NCBI RefSeq assembly: GCF_000427825.1
Contig: NZ_KE386593.1
Coordinates: forward strand, 410,115-474,114
Length of the DNA stretch: 64,000 nucleotides
Direction: 5' to 3'
From: Thermocrispum municipale DSM 44069
GTDB taxonomy: Bacteria > Actinomycetota > Actinomycetes > Mycobacteriales > Pseudonocardiaceae
Below, one piece after another: positions 1 to 11,589 of the stretch. The notes under the pieces are model-generated. The model was not told where the DNA came from, did not search any database, and saw nothing but the letters and a program-made list of their open reading frames with translations. Position numbers and translations under genes: made by a program. Positions within the stretch are counted from its first letter, which is position 1. The number at the start of each line of letters is the position of its first letter.

Positions 1-57
1 CGGGGCCACCTGCGGGCCATGAGCGCGCGGGCCACACCACTCCCGAGCTGCCAGTCC

Positions 58-3000
58 TCATCCGTCGAGGGTGCCGCGCACGGCCCACACCGGCCCCGTC
101 TCGTATTTCGGGTAGTTGGACAGCACCGGGTGGATCCGGTCGTTGACGATCATGTAGTCCTCCCCCACGACATGGGGCAGGCGCGTCTCGCGGTCGCCTT
201 CCCACGTGATCCGCCCGGTGTTCCCGTCGGCGACGACCGCCTTGTCGGTGATGCCGGGAACCACGCCGACGACTTTGCCGTCGTCGCTGATGGTCAGCGC
301 CCGGACGGCTTCCGCCAGTTGGTGCGCTTCCCCGGTCTCCACATTAACCGCCGCCGCGGCCGAGCTGGTGCCGACGAACAGCCACTTTTCGTTCGGTGAC
401 GGCAGTACGGTGGCGTCGAACGTGGCCCGGTCGTCGAAATCGGTTTGCGCGATGACGCCCCCCGTTTTGTCGTGGACGGAGACGACGGTCTTCGGGCCAC
501 CCTCCGGCGGCCGGACGACGGACAGCACCACTACGTAGTCGCGGTAGGAGCCGATCAGCAGCCGGTAGTCCACGCCGTGGCCCGGCGAGATGGATTCGTC
601 ACCGTCCGGGTCCCACAGTTCCGCGCCGCCGACGTCACGCACTACGAACGAAAAATCCGTTCCTTCGGCGAACCAGCCGTCGCCGACCGCCTCGATGCGC
701 CGATACTCGGTGACCGGAAGGTCGATCGCCGCACCGCTCTCCGGATCGATCTGCCTGCCCTCCGACCTCATGCTGTCGTAGAAGACCACCGCGTCGTCCT
801 TGGAGCTCTCGTAGAGGATTTCGTCCGCTTCCCAGACGACCGGCTCGGTGGTGCCGTTCGCATCCATGGGCATGAACGCGGCAGCCGACCCCTTCTCGGT
901 GGTGTAGGTCAACGCGGCGTAGGGCTTGCCGTCGTGATGAATGACGCGCAACCACCTGGCTGCGTCTCCGGTCTGCGGGGTGTAGGGCGCTTCCACCAGT
1001 CCGGGCAGCGGACCGGTCGACCACAGCTGCTTGCCTGTCTTCCCGTCGACCGCTCGCATCTCGAAGTTCTCGCCGTCGTGTCCGACGAGGACGACTTTGT
1101 CCTGGTAGGCGACCATTTGCTCGGCCGTGGATTGCCACTGGCAGCTTTCCCGGGCGACGCCGGGCAGTACGTTCTCCGGCGGCGACGTCGCGCAGCCGGT
1201 CGCCGGAGCGGCTTCGCGCCCCGCCCCTGCGGCCGGACGTGCTTCCTCGCCGAGGGTGTTCACGACCACCACGCCGCCAGCGACCACCGCAGCGATGGCG
1301 AGCGCTGCGGCGATGAGCTTCGCCGCGGTGCCGGCCAGCAGGCCACCGGCAGCCGCGCCTCCGAGGCCCGCAGCACCAGCCAAGGCTGGTTTCCCGACCG
1401 GGCCGGTGGTGGCGGGGCTTGCGTGGGCGCCTGTGTCGATCGGGCCTGGGCTTGCGTGGGCTCCTGAATCGACCGGGCCGGGGCTCACGCCCGGTCCGGC
1501 TGGGTCTGCGGCGCCGAGATCCGTGGCTCCAGCGCTGACACCGGTGGAGTCCGGGACGGTACCGGGATTGGCAGCGCCTGCGGGATCGGTGCCAGTGGCT
1601 GGTCCGGCGCTCGTCGTTTCGCCGCTCGGTGTTCCGGGGTTGCCATGGGTCGTGCCGGGGCCCGGCCCGGTCGAGCCGGTACTGGTGCTGGTCGAGGTGG
1701 TGCCGCCGGGAGAGCTGGTACTTGCGCCGGTCGAGCCGGTACTGGAGCCCGTAGTGCTGGATCCCGTGGAGCCGGTTCCGGCGCCGGTGGTTCCCGCGCT
1801 CTCCGCCGAGCTCCCCGCGCCGGACCCGGTCGTGGCGCCGCTGGGTGCCCCTGATCCAGCGCCGCCCCCGCCCGCCGCGTTCGTGCCCGCCGAGCCGGCC
1901 CCGGATGTACTTCCTCCCGCACTCGCCGAACCGGTGCTTGCCGTGCTCGCTCCCGACGAGCTCGTACCGGCTGTGCCCCCTGCACCCGCCCCTGTACCGC
2001 TGGTGCCCGTGCCTGCCGAGGTAGCGCTGCCTGCCGATCCGCCGGCGGTCGCGCTGCTGGAACCGGCCGAGCCCGCGGAGACCGCTGAGCCCGACGTGCC
2101 GGTTCCGGCCGAGCTGACGCCGGCCCCTGTGGAGCCGCTGCCGGCCCCGGCGCTGCTCACGGTGCTGGAGGCGGAGCCGACGCTGGTGCCCCCGGCGCCT
2201 GCTGACTCCGCCACGGCCGCCGCAGAGCCGCTGACCGTGGTGGTTCCAGCCGTGTTGCCGGCGGCCCCTAAAGCGGAAAGCCCACTGGTGGCGGACCCGG
2301 CGACGGTCGTGGTGGTAGTGCCGGCCAGGGCAGCGAGCGGCGTAAGGGCGACCAACGTGCCGGCTGCGGTGGCCAGAGCTTGCCAGGCGCGGCGCTCCCA
2401 GTCAGGGCCGTGGGCCGCTGCCGCGACGCGCTCCAGCTCGGTGACGAACACCTCGGCGTTGGTGGGCCGGGCGTGCGGGCTCTTGGCCATCCCGGCCGCG
2501 ACGAGCCCGCGGACGTGCTCAGGTACTCGGGACAGGTCCGGAGCCGCCGCTTCGTGCAGCCTTCTCAGCTCGTCGTTCGTTTCGGCGACGAAAGGCTTGT
2601 CGCCGGTGACGCACTGATAGAACACGCAGGTCGCGGCGTACACGTCGGTTGCGGGAGTGCCGGGTTGGCCGGCCCATTGCTCGGGCGCCATGTACGACGG
2701 TGACCCTGCGGTGAGACCCTGCCTGCCGTCCAACACCGCCAGGCCGAAGTCCACCAGCTTCGACACCCCTTGATCGGTGACCAGCACGTTGTCGGGCTTG
2801 TAGTCGCGGTGCACCACGCCGACCTGGTGAGCGGCGGCGAGCCCCAAGAGCGAGCCCTTCAGCACCGACAGCGCTGCCTCGACCATCAAGACGCGCTCGG
2901 CATTGAGCATCTCCCGCAGCGAGACCCCGGGAACGGCTTCCATCACCAACGCAGCGACATCCGCCGTGACCTGGAAGTCGAACAAGCGCACCACGTACGG

Positions 3001-3192
3001 CGACTGGACCGACGCCATCAGCGTCGCCTCGCGGCGAAAGCCCTCCAGTACCGCGTCGTCGGTGAGATAGCGCTGGTGGAGGTACTTGATCGCCACCACC
3101 GTGCCCGAAGCGTCATGCCGAGCGAGCACCACTCGGCCGAAGCCTCCGGTGCCGAGCGTCTGCAACTCGGTGTAGCCAGCCAGCCGTCCCAC
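58..3192 (-). CDS. Transmembrane Ser/Thr protein kinase with beta-propeller-like sensor domain (paralogue 1)
   Basis: The N-terminal 270 residues form a complete Hanks-type kinase: glycine loop near residue 14 (GTGGFG), VAIK Lys36, HRD at 128-130 with KPDN following, DFG at 148-150, and an APE-like MAPEQW. A very long Ser/Gly/Thr/Ala linker (about 290-620) precedes one membrane helix near 630-655. The outer C-terminal part (670-1044) has repeated PQQ/WD-like strands such as DGKTGKQLWSTG, suggesting a beta-propeller sensor. All catalytic residues are present, so I expect an active kinase with an extracytoplasmic sensor. The start is GTG, preceded by an AGAGGTG-like site. It lies 153 bp downstream of a close paralogue on the same strand, an apparent tandem duplication. 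The linker is far longer than in PknB-type kinases, and its ligand is unknown. Confidence 0.9.
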   Translation of the reverse strand: MGRLAGYTELQTLGTGGFGRVVLARHDASGTVVAIKYLHQRYLTDDAVLEGFRREATLMASVQSPYVVRLFDFQVTADVAALVMEAVPGVSLREMLNAERVLMVEAALSVLKGSLLGLAAAHQVGVVHRDYKPDNVLVTDQGVSKLVDFGLAVLDGRQGLTAGSPSYMAPEQWAGQPGTPATDVYAATCVFYQCVTGDKPFVAETNDELRRLHEAAAPDLSRVPEHVRGLVAAGMAKSPHARPTNAEVFVTELERVAAAAHGPDWERRAWQALATAAGTLVALTPLAALAGTTTTTVAGSATSGLSALGAAGNTAGTTTVSGSAAAVAESAGAGGTSVGSASSTVSSAGAGSGSTGAGVSSAGTGTSGSAVSAGSAGSSSATAGGSAGSATSAGTGTSGTGAGAGGTAGTSSSGASTASTGSASAGGSTSGAGSAGTNAAGGGGAGSGAPSGATTGSGAGSSAESAGTTGAGTGSTGSSTTGSSTGSTGASTSSPGGTTSTSTSTGSTGPGPGTTHGNPGTPSGETTSAGPATGTDPAGAANPGTVPDSTGVSAGATDLGAADPAGPGVSPGPVDSGAHASPGPIDTGAHASPATTGPVGKPALAGAAGLGGAAAGGLLAGTAAKLIAAALAIAAVVAGGVVVVNTLGEEARPAAGAGREAAPATGCATSPPENVLPGVARESCQWQSTAEQMVAYQDKVVLVGHDGENFEMRAVDGKTGKQLWSTGPLPGLVEAPYTPQTGDAARWLRVIHHDGKPYAALTYTTEKGSAAAFMPMDANGTTEPVVWEADEILYESSKDDAVVFYDSMRSEGRQIDPESGAAIDLPVTEYRRIEAVGDGWFAEGTDFSFVVRDVGGAELWDPDGDESISPGHGVDYRLLIGSYRDYVVVLSVVRPPEGGPKTVVSVHDKTGGVIAQTDFDDRATFDATVLPSPNEKWLFVGTSSAAAAVNVETGEAHQLAEAVRALTISDDGKVVGVVPGITDKAVVADGNTGRITWEGDRETRLPHVVGEDYMIVNDRIHPVLSNYPKYETGPVWAVRGTLDG

Positions 3193-3345
3193 AACCGCAC
3201 CTCTGACAACCCAAAATCCGTCGATCTCCCGTACGCGATCTTGGACGTGGCGTGATCACTGTCGGTGCCCAGTCAGTCACAAGTTGATCGGAATGTGAGG
3301 TTGTGGGCGTGCCCGCCGGGAAGGCCGGTGCCAACCGCCCGGGCT

Positions 3346-6165
3346 TCAGCGGCGTTCGAGTTCGGCACCACCGTTCGGCATGGTGTAGTTCAGCCCGTCG
3401 TCGGTGCGCTCGAGGGTGATGTCGACCGGCGTCAGGCAGGTGTCCTCGGGATCGTCGGTGATGTCTTCGGTGATCTCCACCCGCTCCGGCGTCGCGCTCT
3501 CCAGCCGCCAGGTTCCCGAGCAGTCCAGGCCCGGGTAGCTGACCGTGCCGACGATGTCGCCGACCTTGCCCGTGCGGATCTCGACCTCCAACCGGTACGT
3601 CGTGTCGACGTTCGGCTGATCGACATCGCCGACCGACTGCCACGTGCCGACGAAATAGTCGTCAAGCGTTGATTCCGGCGGTGCGGACGTCGCGGGCCCG
3701 TCCGGCTCGATCGTCCCGCGCAGCGCCCAGACGGTCCGGTTGGCAGGCGGTTCGGCGTCGGGCAGTGCCGGGTGGATCCAGTCGCCGAGCACCACGTAGT
3801 CGGCGGTCGCCACGACCGGGATCCGCGTCGCGCGGTCCCCCGACCACGTGATCTGCCCGGTTTTCCCGTCGGCGACGACGGCGAGGTCGCGAGCTCCGGT
3901 GACCACGCCCGCAACCTGGCCGACATCGGTGATCGCGAGCGGTTTGACCAGGTCATCGAGTTGCCGTGCTGCACCGGACGCGAGATGGATCGCCGCGGCC
4001 GCGCCGTCGGTGGTGACGGCGAGCCACTTCTGGTTCGGCGATGCCACCACCGTCAGGTCGTGGACGTCGAAAGAGGCGCCGAAGTCGGTATCGGCGACCA
4101 CATTCCCCTCACGGTCGTGCACGGACAAGACCATGTCGGTTCCCGCGTCGGTCGGCACCAGCGGTGCCAGCATGACCAGGTACTCGCCGTGGGCCGCCAG
4201 TGCCTTGTAGTGCACCGGCCAGCGGATGCGGTCGGGGCGTTTGTCGTCGGGGTTCCACAGTTCGTCACCCTCGAAATTCCGGACGACGAAGGTGGTGTCA
4301 TCGCCTTCGGCGTACCAGCCGTCACCGACGGCCAACACCCGTTTGGACGCATCCGCCGGGAGTTCCGCGGCTTGGCCCGTGGTCGGGTCGATCACCTGCG
4401 GGGTTTGATCGAGTTCGTCGTAGAAGACCATGGCGTCGTCCGCTTCGGCGTGAATGCGGACGGTCTCGTTCGACTCCCACGTGACGGGTTCGGCGTCGGC
4501 GTCGGCGTCCAACGGCATGAAGGCCGCGGCCGACCCGCTCTCGGTCGTGTAGTTGAACGCGGCGTACGGCTTGCCCTCGTGCCGGACGACCTGCAGCGAG
4601 CGAGGTGCGTCGCCGTCCGTTCGTCCGGCAAGCGGTCCGGTCGACCACAGCTGCTTGCCGGTCGCGCCGTCGACCGCACGCATCTCGAACTTCGAGTCCT
4701 TCTGCGAGATCAGCACGACTCGATCGCCGTAACCCACGATCTGTTCGGCCGAGGTTTGCCAGCGGCAGTCCGTGCGGTCCGAGCCAGGCACCAGGTTCTG
4801 CGGTGCCGCGTCCGTGCAGCCCTGTTGTGCGGATTGCGTCGGCTCGTCCCCACCGACGGCTTGTACGACCACCACGCCGCCGACGACGAGGGCCGCGGCG
4901 GTGATGCCGGCCGCGACGAACTTGGCTGTGGCGGTGGCCAGCAGTCCGGTGCTTGCGGCTGCTCCGGCTCCGGCCGAGGTGGCCACGGCGGTAGCGCCTG
5001 CACCGGCGGCGCCTGCTGTGGCGCCCGCACCCGCGCCTACTGACGTGGCCCCGGCGGCGACGCCGGCTGCTCCGCTGCCGACTCCCGCGCCGGTTCCCGT
5101 CGCTCCGGTGCCGACTCCCGCGCCTGTTCCCGCTGCAGCGGTGCCTGCTCCCGTCCCGACTCCTGCGCCGGCCCCGGCTGCGGTTCCACTGACACCGCTT
5201 CCGACGCCGGCGCCGGTGCCCGCGGTGGTGCCCACGGCTCCCGCGGATCCGGCCCCGGTGGCGACTCCCGCGATCGGTGTGCCGGTCGCCGTCGCGGCCA
5301 GCAACGCCAGCGGCGAAAGGGCTACCAGGGCGCCGGCTCCGGCGGCGAGAGCTTGCCAGCCGCGGCTCTCCCACTCCGGCCCGTGGACCGCGGTGGCCAC
5401 CCGTTCCAACTCGGCGACGAACGCTTCCGCGGTGGGGGGCCGGTGTTGCGGGTGTTTGGCCATGCCTGCGGCGATGAGGCCGCGCAGGTGTTCGGGCACC
5501 AGCTCCAGGTTGGGCGCGGCGGTTTCGTGCATCACCTTCAGCTCGGCCGACGTCTCAGCGGCGAAGGGCTTCTGTCCGGTGATGCACTGGTAGAACACGC
5601 AGGTCGCCGAGTACACATCGGTGGCAGGCGTCCCCGGCTGGCCAGCCCACTGTTCGGGCGCCATGTACGAGGGAGAACCGGCTGTGAGGCCTTGGTGGCC
5701 GTCGAGCACCGCCAACCCGAAATCGACCAGCTTCGACACGCCGCGGTCGGAGACCAGCACGTTGTCCGGCTTGTAGTCGCGGTGCACGACACCCACCTGG
5801 TGCGCGGCGGCGAGCCCCAAGAGCGAGCCCTTCAGCACCGACAGCGCGGACTCCGGCGCCAGGGCGCGTTCGGCGGCAAGGATCGAGCGCAACGACACCC
5901 CGGGCACGGCTTCCATCACGATGGCCGCGGTGTCGCTGAGCACCTGGAAGTCGTACAGCCGCACCACATAGGGCGAGTTCACCGACGCCAGCAGCGCGGC
6001 TTCGCGGCGAAAACCCTCGAGTACCTGCTGATTGGTCAGATACCGCTCGTGCAGGTACTTGATCGCCACGAACGTTCCGGACGCTTCGTGCTTGGCCAAC
6101 ACGACCCGGCCGAAGCCACCACTGCCCAACGTCTCGATCTCGGCGTAGCCCGCCAGTTTTCCCAC
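3346..6165 (-). CDS. Transmembrane Ser/Thr protein kinase with beta-propeller-like sensor domain (paralogue 2)
   Basis: Same architecture as the downstream paralogue. The N-terminal kinase has all catalytic motifs (GSGGFG, Lys36, HRD 128-130, KPDN, DFG, MAPEQW). A Gly/Ala/Thr/Val linker of roughly 120 residues follows, then a membrane helix near 415-440 and a propeller-like outer domain (DGATGKQLWSTG and similar strands). It carries about 110 extra C-terminal residues (830-939) beginning DDYFVGTW, with a small beta-barrel look, that the paralogue lacks. The GTG start has an AAGGGG-type ribosome site. It is transcribed away from the hypothetical gene at 6301; the 135 bp between them must hold both promoters. 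Divergence in the linker and tail, against close similarity in the kinase domains, suggests the two copies sense different ligands but may share targets. Confidence 0.9.
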   Translation of the reverse strand: MGKLAGYAEIETLGSGGFGRVVLAKHEASGTFVAIKYLHERYLTNQQVLEGFRREAALLASVNSPYVVRLYDFQVLSDTAAIVMEAVPGVSLRSILAAERALAPESALSVLKGSLLGLAAAHQVGVVHRDYKPDNVLVSDRGVSKLVDFGLAVLDGHQGLTAGSPSYMAPEQWAGQPGTPATDVYSATCVFYQCITGQKPFAAETSAELKVMHETAAPNLELVPEHLRGLIAAGMAKHPQHRPPTAEAFVAELERVATAVHGPEWESRGWQALAAGAGALVALSPLALLAATATGTPIAGVATGAGSAGAVGTTAGTGAGVGSGVSGTAAGAGAGVGTGAGTAAAGTGAGVGTGATGTGAGVGSGAAGVAAGATSVGAGAGATAGAAGAGATAVATSAGAGAAASTGLLATATAKFVAAGITAAALVVGGVVVVQAVGGDEPTQSAQQGCTDAAPQNLVPGSDRTDCRWQTSAEQIVGYGDRVVLISQKDSKFEMRAVDGATGKQLWSTGPLAGRTDGDAPRSLQVVRHEGKPYAAFNYTTESGSAAAFMPLDADADAEPVTWESNETVRIHAEADDAMVFYDELDQTPQVIDPTTGQAAELPADASKRVLAVGDGWYAEGDDTTFVVRNFEGDELWNPDDKRPDRIRWPVHYKALAAHGEYLVMLAPLVPTDAGTDMVLSVHDREGNVVADTDFGASFDVHDLTVVASPNQKWLAVTTDGAAAAIHLASGAARQLDDLVKPLAITDVGQVAGVVTGARDLAVVADGKTGQITWSGDRATRIPVVATADYVVLGDWIHPALPDAEPPANRTVWALRGTIEPDGPATSAPPESTLDDYFVGTWQSVGDVDQPNVDTTYRLEVEIRTGKVGDIVGTVSYPGLDCSGTWRLESATPERVEITEDITDDPEDTCLTPVDITLERTDDGLNYTMPNGGAELERR

Positions 6166-6300
6166 CGCGCACCCCTTGCACCAGGCGTCTCCACACCTTC
6201 AGACGCGAGACAAGGGTGACCGGTGCCCCGACTGTGGCGTGAAGTTCGCAAAATACTCACCACGTCACCGGATCGTGGCGTTTTCGGTCAGACTGGTGGC

Positions 6301-6645
6301 ATGGATCCGGCACGAGTCGAGGACATGCGGCCGCAGTGGCGCGGCACAGGTGACGCGAAGTTCCCCGCGGCCGCACGGGTCGCCGACAGCTGGTGGGTGC
6401 TGCGGGGCAACCCGTTCCCGGATCACCCGGCCTGGACGTTGTTCATCGACGGCGAGGCCAGTTTCGACCTCGACGACTTGCCGGACGGCTGGGGTAAGCC
6501 ACGGCAGGCACGACAACGCCTTTCCGACGCCGACGTGCGCGAGGCACTGGAGCCGGTGCGCGCCTTCGCGGTGTACGGCAGCGAGGTCGGGCGCCCGTGC
6601 GACGACCCGTTCTGCTGCGGACCCGAGACGAGCGGCCAGGTCTAG
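6301..6645 (+). CDS. Conserved hypothetical protein, 114 aa
   Basis: The frame is open upstream to 6223, but the ATG at 6301 (MDPARVEDMR) is the likely start because the upstream part reads like intergenic DNA. The protein is soluble, Trp-rich in the middle (SWWVLRGNPF), acidic, and ends with a Cys-rich stretch containing CDDPFCC. That could bind metal or form disulfides, but nothing else supports this. No domain recognised. It is divergent from the kinase gene starting at 6165. Codon use matches the surroundings, so I believe it is real, without a functional call. Confidence 0.65.
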   Translation: MDPARVEDMRPQWRGTGDAKFPAAARVADSWWVLRGNPFPDHPAWTLFIDGEASFDLDDLPDGWGKPRQARQRLSDADVREALEPVRAFAVYGSEVGRPCDDPFCCGPETSGQV

Positions 6646-6740
6646 GGCCGCTGGGCGTCGCCGCGGTGGCGACGCAGCGGTCGACCTTCGGGACGGCTGC
6701 CGGCTGAGGTGCCAGGGTGATCTTGACCGACGCCGGTCGA

Positions 6741-7256
6741 TCAGACGTCGAAGACGTGCCAGCAGATGTCGTTACGGAGCCTCTGGTCGTCCAGCACCAA
6801 CTCGCGGATCTGTGGCGGGAGCTGGTCGCGCTGCCAGTGACACTCGCGTCGGCCGGCGGCTTCCGCTTCATCGGCCGGGACCGACGCGCGAACGGCTTTG
6901 ATCGCGTAGGCCGCTGCACCCAGCTCGTGTGCTGCTACGTGCGCGACGACCGCGGCTTGCCCGGCTGCGTAAGCGGCGAAGCGGGCGGCGCCGGTGAGGT
7001 CGCGGGCGGCCCCCATGGCGTGGCCGCCCGCAGCGCGCGCCTGCATCATCCTGACTTCGCCACGGATCCAGGCCCGTGCGTGCTCGATCGCCGCGCGCGG
7101 ACGCGGATCGTCCGGGCGGACTGCTTCGAACAAGGGAAGCACGTGTTCGGCGCATGTGGCCGCCCACTCGGCGAGCAAGCGGTGGTTCTCGTCGGTCAGC
7201 GTTCCACCGCGACGGATCGTCACGAATCGCATGTCGCGCACCTTGGGAAGAATCAC
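6741..7256 (-). CDS. Imm-5-like putative immunity protein
   Basis: A helical, alanine-rich protein of about 170 residues. It has the pattern of the Imm-5-like family found across actinobacteria: an opening RFVTIRRGGTL, central AAHELGAAAYAIKA, and a highly conserved-looking C-terminus with ELVLDDQRLRNDICW. Members are annotated as putative immunity proteins on context, and their biochemistry is not established. The frame starts with GTG at 7262, but GTG at 7256 has a better-spaced AAGGAG site five bases upstream. No toxin gene is adjacent, so it is either an orphan immunity gene or the family does something else. Family assignment is from remembered similarity only. Confidence 0.65.
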   Translation of the reverse strand: MILPKVRDMRFVTIRRGGTLTDENHRLLAEWAATCAEHVLPLFEAVRPDDPRPRAAIEHARAWIRGEVRMMQARAAGGHAMGAARDLTGAARFAAYAAGQAAVVAHVAAHELGAAAYAIKAVRASVPADEAEAAGRRECHWQRDQLPPQIRELVLDDQRLRNDICWHVFDV

Positions 7257-7425
7257 CGGCACTCCTTCCTGGTGGCGGCGTTCGCAGCCTAGCCCGGCGG
7301 TTGTCCCGAACCGGCACAGCGTCGGCCGTCATGTCGTCGGCGCGCGGTGTCTGGGGCGGAAACAACTCACTGTCCGCACACGAACGGTTTGTGGGCGGTG
7401 ATGGTCCCGGGAGGGGGGGCGACAA

Positions 7426-7850
7426 ATGAGATGGACGATCGTCGTGGCGGCGGCCGGGCTGCTGCTGACAGCCTGCGGCGGATCCTCCAGCGACGAGCCA
7501 GGTCGGAACGAGAATCTGGCGGCGACGACGTCGCGATCGCCGTTGCGGGTCTCCGAGGAAGCGGCCTGTGACTTGTTCTTCGAAACGGACGATGCGCCAG
7601 GTCCGCGCGCCAACGCGATCATCATGACCGCTGCCGAGGACCCGACCTTGAGCGACATCGACTCCAGCCAGGTGCACGAGGTCATCGAGGATCTGGACTT
7701 GCTCCCCGGGATTGGGAACCGATCATCGCCGCGCTGCAGGGTCCGTTGCGAGAGATCGAGGACGCCCTGATCGAAGGCAGCGACGCGAGCATCGACCTGC
7801 AGGACTACCGCGCCGCCGGATTCGAGATCGCCGCCCGGTGCGAGGAATGA
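7426..7850 (+). pseudogene. Small secreted lipoprotein, interrupted by a single-base frameshift
   Basis: The first frame begins MRWTIVVAAAGLLLTACGG, a textbook lipoprotein signal with lipobox LTAC, preceded by a strong GGGAGGGGGG purine run. It reads well to about residue 93 and then becomes basic nonsense ending at 7770. From 7710 another frame reads DWEPIIAALQGPL and continues in protein-like composition to a TGA at 7848-7850 (IAARCEE). One added base in the C-run at 7704-7707 would join them as LLPRDWEPII. The intact product would be about 140 residues, an envelope-anchored protein of unknown role. Either a sequencing error in a homopolymer or a fresh null mutation. Confidence 0.75.
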
Positions 7851-7854
7851 CCGA

Positions 7855-8529
7855 TCAGCGCCAGGGCAGGTGGATCCCCACCATTGCCGCCGCCTGTAGA
7901 ACATCGCGCGACGGACGCCCGCGCAGAGGTTCGGTCTCGGCCACCACAACCGTGGTGTGGCTGCGGCGTGAGTCGTAGTTGCGGCCGGTGAACGTCACCC
8001 CGAACTGGCGCTGCCACATCCTCATCGCGACCGGCTTGATGTCGCCGGTGCCATGGATGTCGATCAGCCGTTTGAACTCACGCGCCGTTCGTTTGGTGGG
8101 CATGCGCACCCACGAGACGGCGAGAAGCATGCTGTTGCCGCGGCCGTCGCTGAGCGGCAGCACCAGGCGGCGGAGCGAGCGACACGGATGCTCGACGAAG
8201 TACGCCTGCACCTTGCCGTAGGAGTTCACCACGCACGATGCGTTCGGAATCCGGCGCATCGTGCCCTTGCGCAGCCCGAGTTGGCGCCACGCGCGCGTCG
8301 GCTTGGCACGGATCGTCTTCTTCGCCTTGACGACCTTGGCCCGCATGGCCGAACTCAAGCCGCTGGTCAACCCGGACCCGGCGCCACCGACGGTTCCGAT
8401 ACCGCCGAGGCTCGGGCCTGCCGCGATCAACGTCGCCGCCGCGCCTGTTGCGACCATCGTGCGCGCTTTGGACTTCTTGCCGGTGAGCGGATAGACCGTG
8501 CCGTCCGGTCGCGTTCTGAACTCGGTCAT
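7855..8529 (-). CDS. Hypothetical protein with Ala/Gly-rich hydrophobic segment, 224 aa
   Basis: The frame is open to 8610, but the ATG at 8529 (MTEFRTRPDGTVYPLTG) has a GGGGGGAAAG ribosome site directly upstream and a more natural N-terminus. Residues about 24-60 are Ala/Gly-rich and hydrophobic, perhaps a membrane segment. Then comes a very basic stretch, and from about 100 a mixed alpha/beta domain with conserved-looking Trp and Arg residues (RMWQRQFGVTFTGRNYDSRRSH). No family recognised. It converges with the frameshifted lipoprotein gene, the two stops lying five bases apart, and lies just downstream of the terminator of the UvrA-like gene, so it probably has its own promoter in the 85 bp before its start. 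Confidence 0.6.
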   Translation of the reverse strand: MTEFRTRPDGTVYPLTGKKSKARTMVATGAAATLIAAGPSLGGIGTVGGAGSGLTSGLSSAMRAKVVKAKKTIRAKPTRAWRQLGLRKGTMRRIPNASCVVNSYGKVQAYFVEHPCRSLRRLVLPLSDGRGNSMLLAVSWVRMPTKRTAREFKRLIDIHGTGDIKPVAMRMWQRQFGVTFTGRNYDSRRSHTTVVVAETEPLRGRPSRDVLQAAAMVGIHLPWR

Positions 8530-8614
8530 GCTTTCCCCCCAAGGCGCCACGAGGATGATGTCATCGCAGGTCAGCGCCCTGGAGGCAGTTGGCAACAAGT
8601 TCACGCGCACAGAG

Positions 8615-8649
8615 CAACGCCCGCCGCGGAAGGCGCGCGGCGGGCGTTG
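8615..8649 (-). terminator. Hairpin terminator of the UvrA-like gene
   Basis: A perfect 14-bp inverted repeat (8615-8628 with 8636-8649, left arm CAACGCCCGCCGCG) closes a 7-base loop. It starts nine bases beyond the stop of the UvrA-like gene on the minus strand. There is no long U tract, as is usual for actinobacterial hairpin terminators. Confidence 0.8.
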
Positions 8650-8657
8650 GGCTGCCC

Positions 8658-11048
<2,391 letters not shown>

Positions 11049-11133
11049 CGCTCTCCTTCGTTGCGGCCGACGATCGGCAGGTATCCGCTCGTCGCCGGTT
11101 ATCGGTTGCCGTGGCCGGTGGCGTTACCGCCGG

Positions 11134-11589
11134 TCAGACCAGCCACTGTCCGTCTTGCATCAGCAACCGGCCGGATATCTCGTTCGCTTCGCGCCACGCC
11201 TGGATGCGGCGCGGGGTCAGTACGAACCAGCTGTACGGTTCGGAGGTTCGTCGCGGGTCGAAGCCGGCGCGTCGCACGAAGCTGTCCGCGCGCTCGTCGG
11301 GGATGTGGTCGGGTACCTCGACCGTCGCGTCGATCATCACGACGTCCCGGAACTCGCCCAGCGCCACCCGAGCCTGCTTCGCGGCGGCCAGATTGCGCCC
11401 CGTGACGCTGTCGGTCGCGGTGGCCAGCAGCAGCGTCCGGCCGTCCCAGTCGAACGACAGCGGCACCAAATACGGCGCACCGTCCGGTGACGCACTGCTG
11501 ACCCATGCGTCGATGTCGTTGTTCAGGCGATGCTCGGTGTCGCGGCGGCGCTGGTGGCGAGTTCGGGGTCGCGGCACTGTGGCGGTCAT
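11134..11589 (-). CDS. Pyridoxamine 5'-phosphate oxidase-family (split-barrel FMN/F420-binding) protein
   Basis: 151 residues with the split-barrel pattern: an N-terminal helix, APYLVPLSFDWDGRTLLLAT, TGRNLAAAKQARVAL and VVMIDATVEV. The family covers FMN- and F420-dependent oxidoreductases and flavin stores, so the cofactor cannot be told from sequence alone. The minus-strand frame runs back to 11880, but the ATG at 11589 overlaps the stop of the VOC gene in the ATGA pattern, which indicates translational coupling and fixes the start. It is the last gene of the AraC-VOC-PPOX operon. Confidence 0.82.
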   Translation of the reverse strand: MTATVPRPRTRHQRRRDTEHRLNNDIDAWVSSASPDGAPYLVPLSFDWDGRTLLLATATDSVTGRNLAAAKQARVALGEFRDVVMIDATVEVPDHIPDERADSFVRRAGFDPRRTSEPYSWFVLTPRRIQAWREANEISGRLLMQDGQWLV

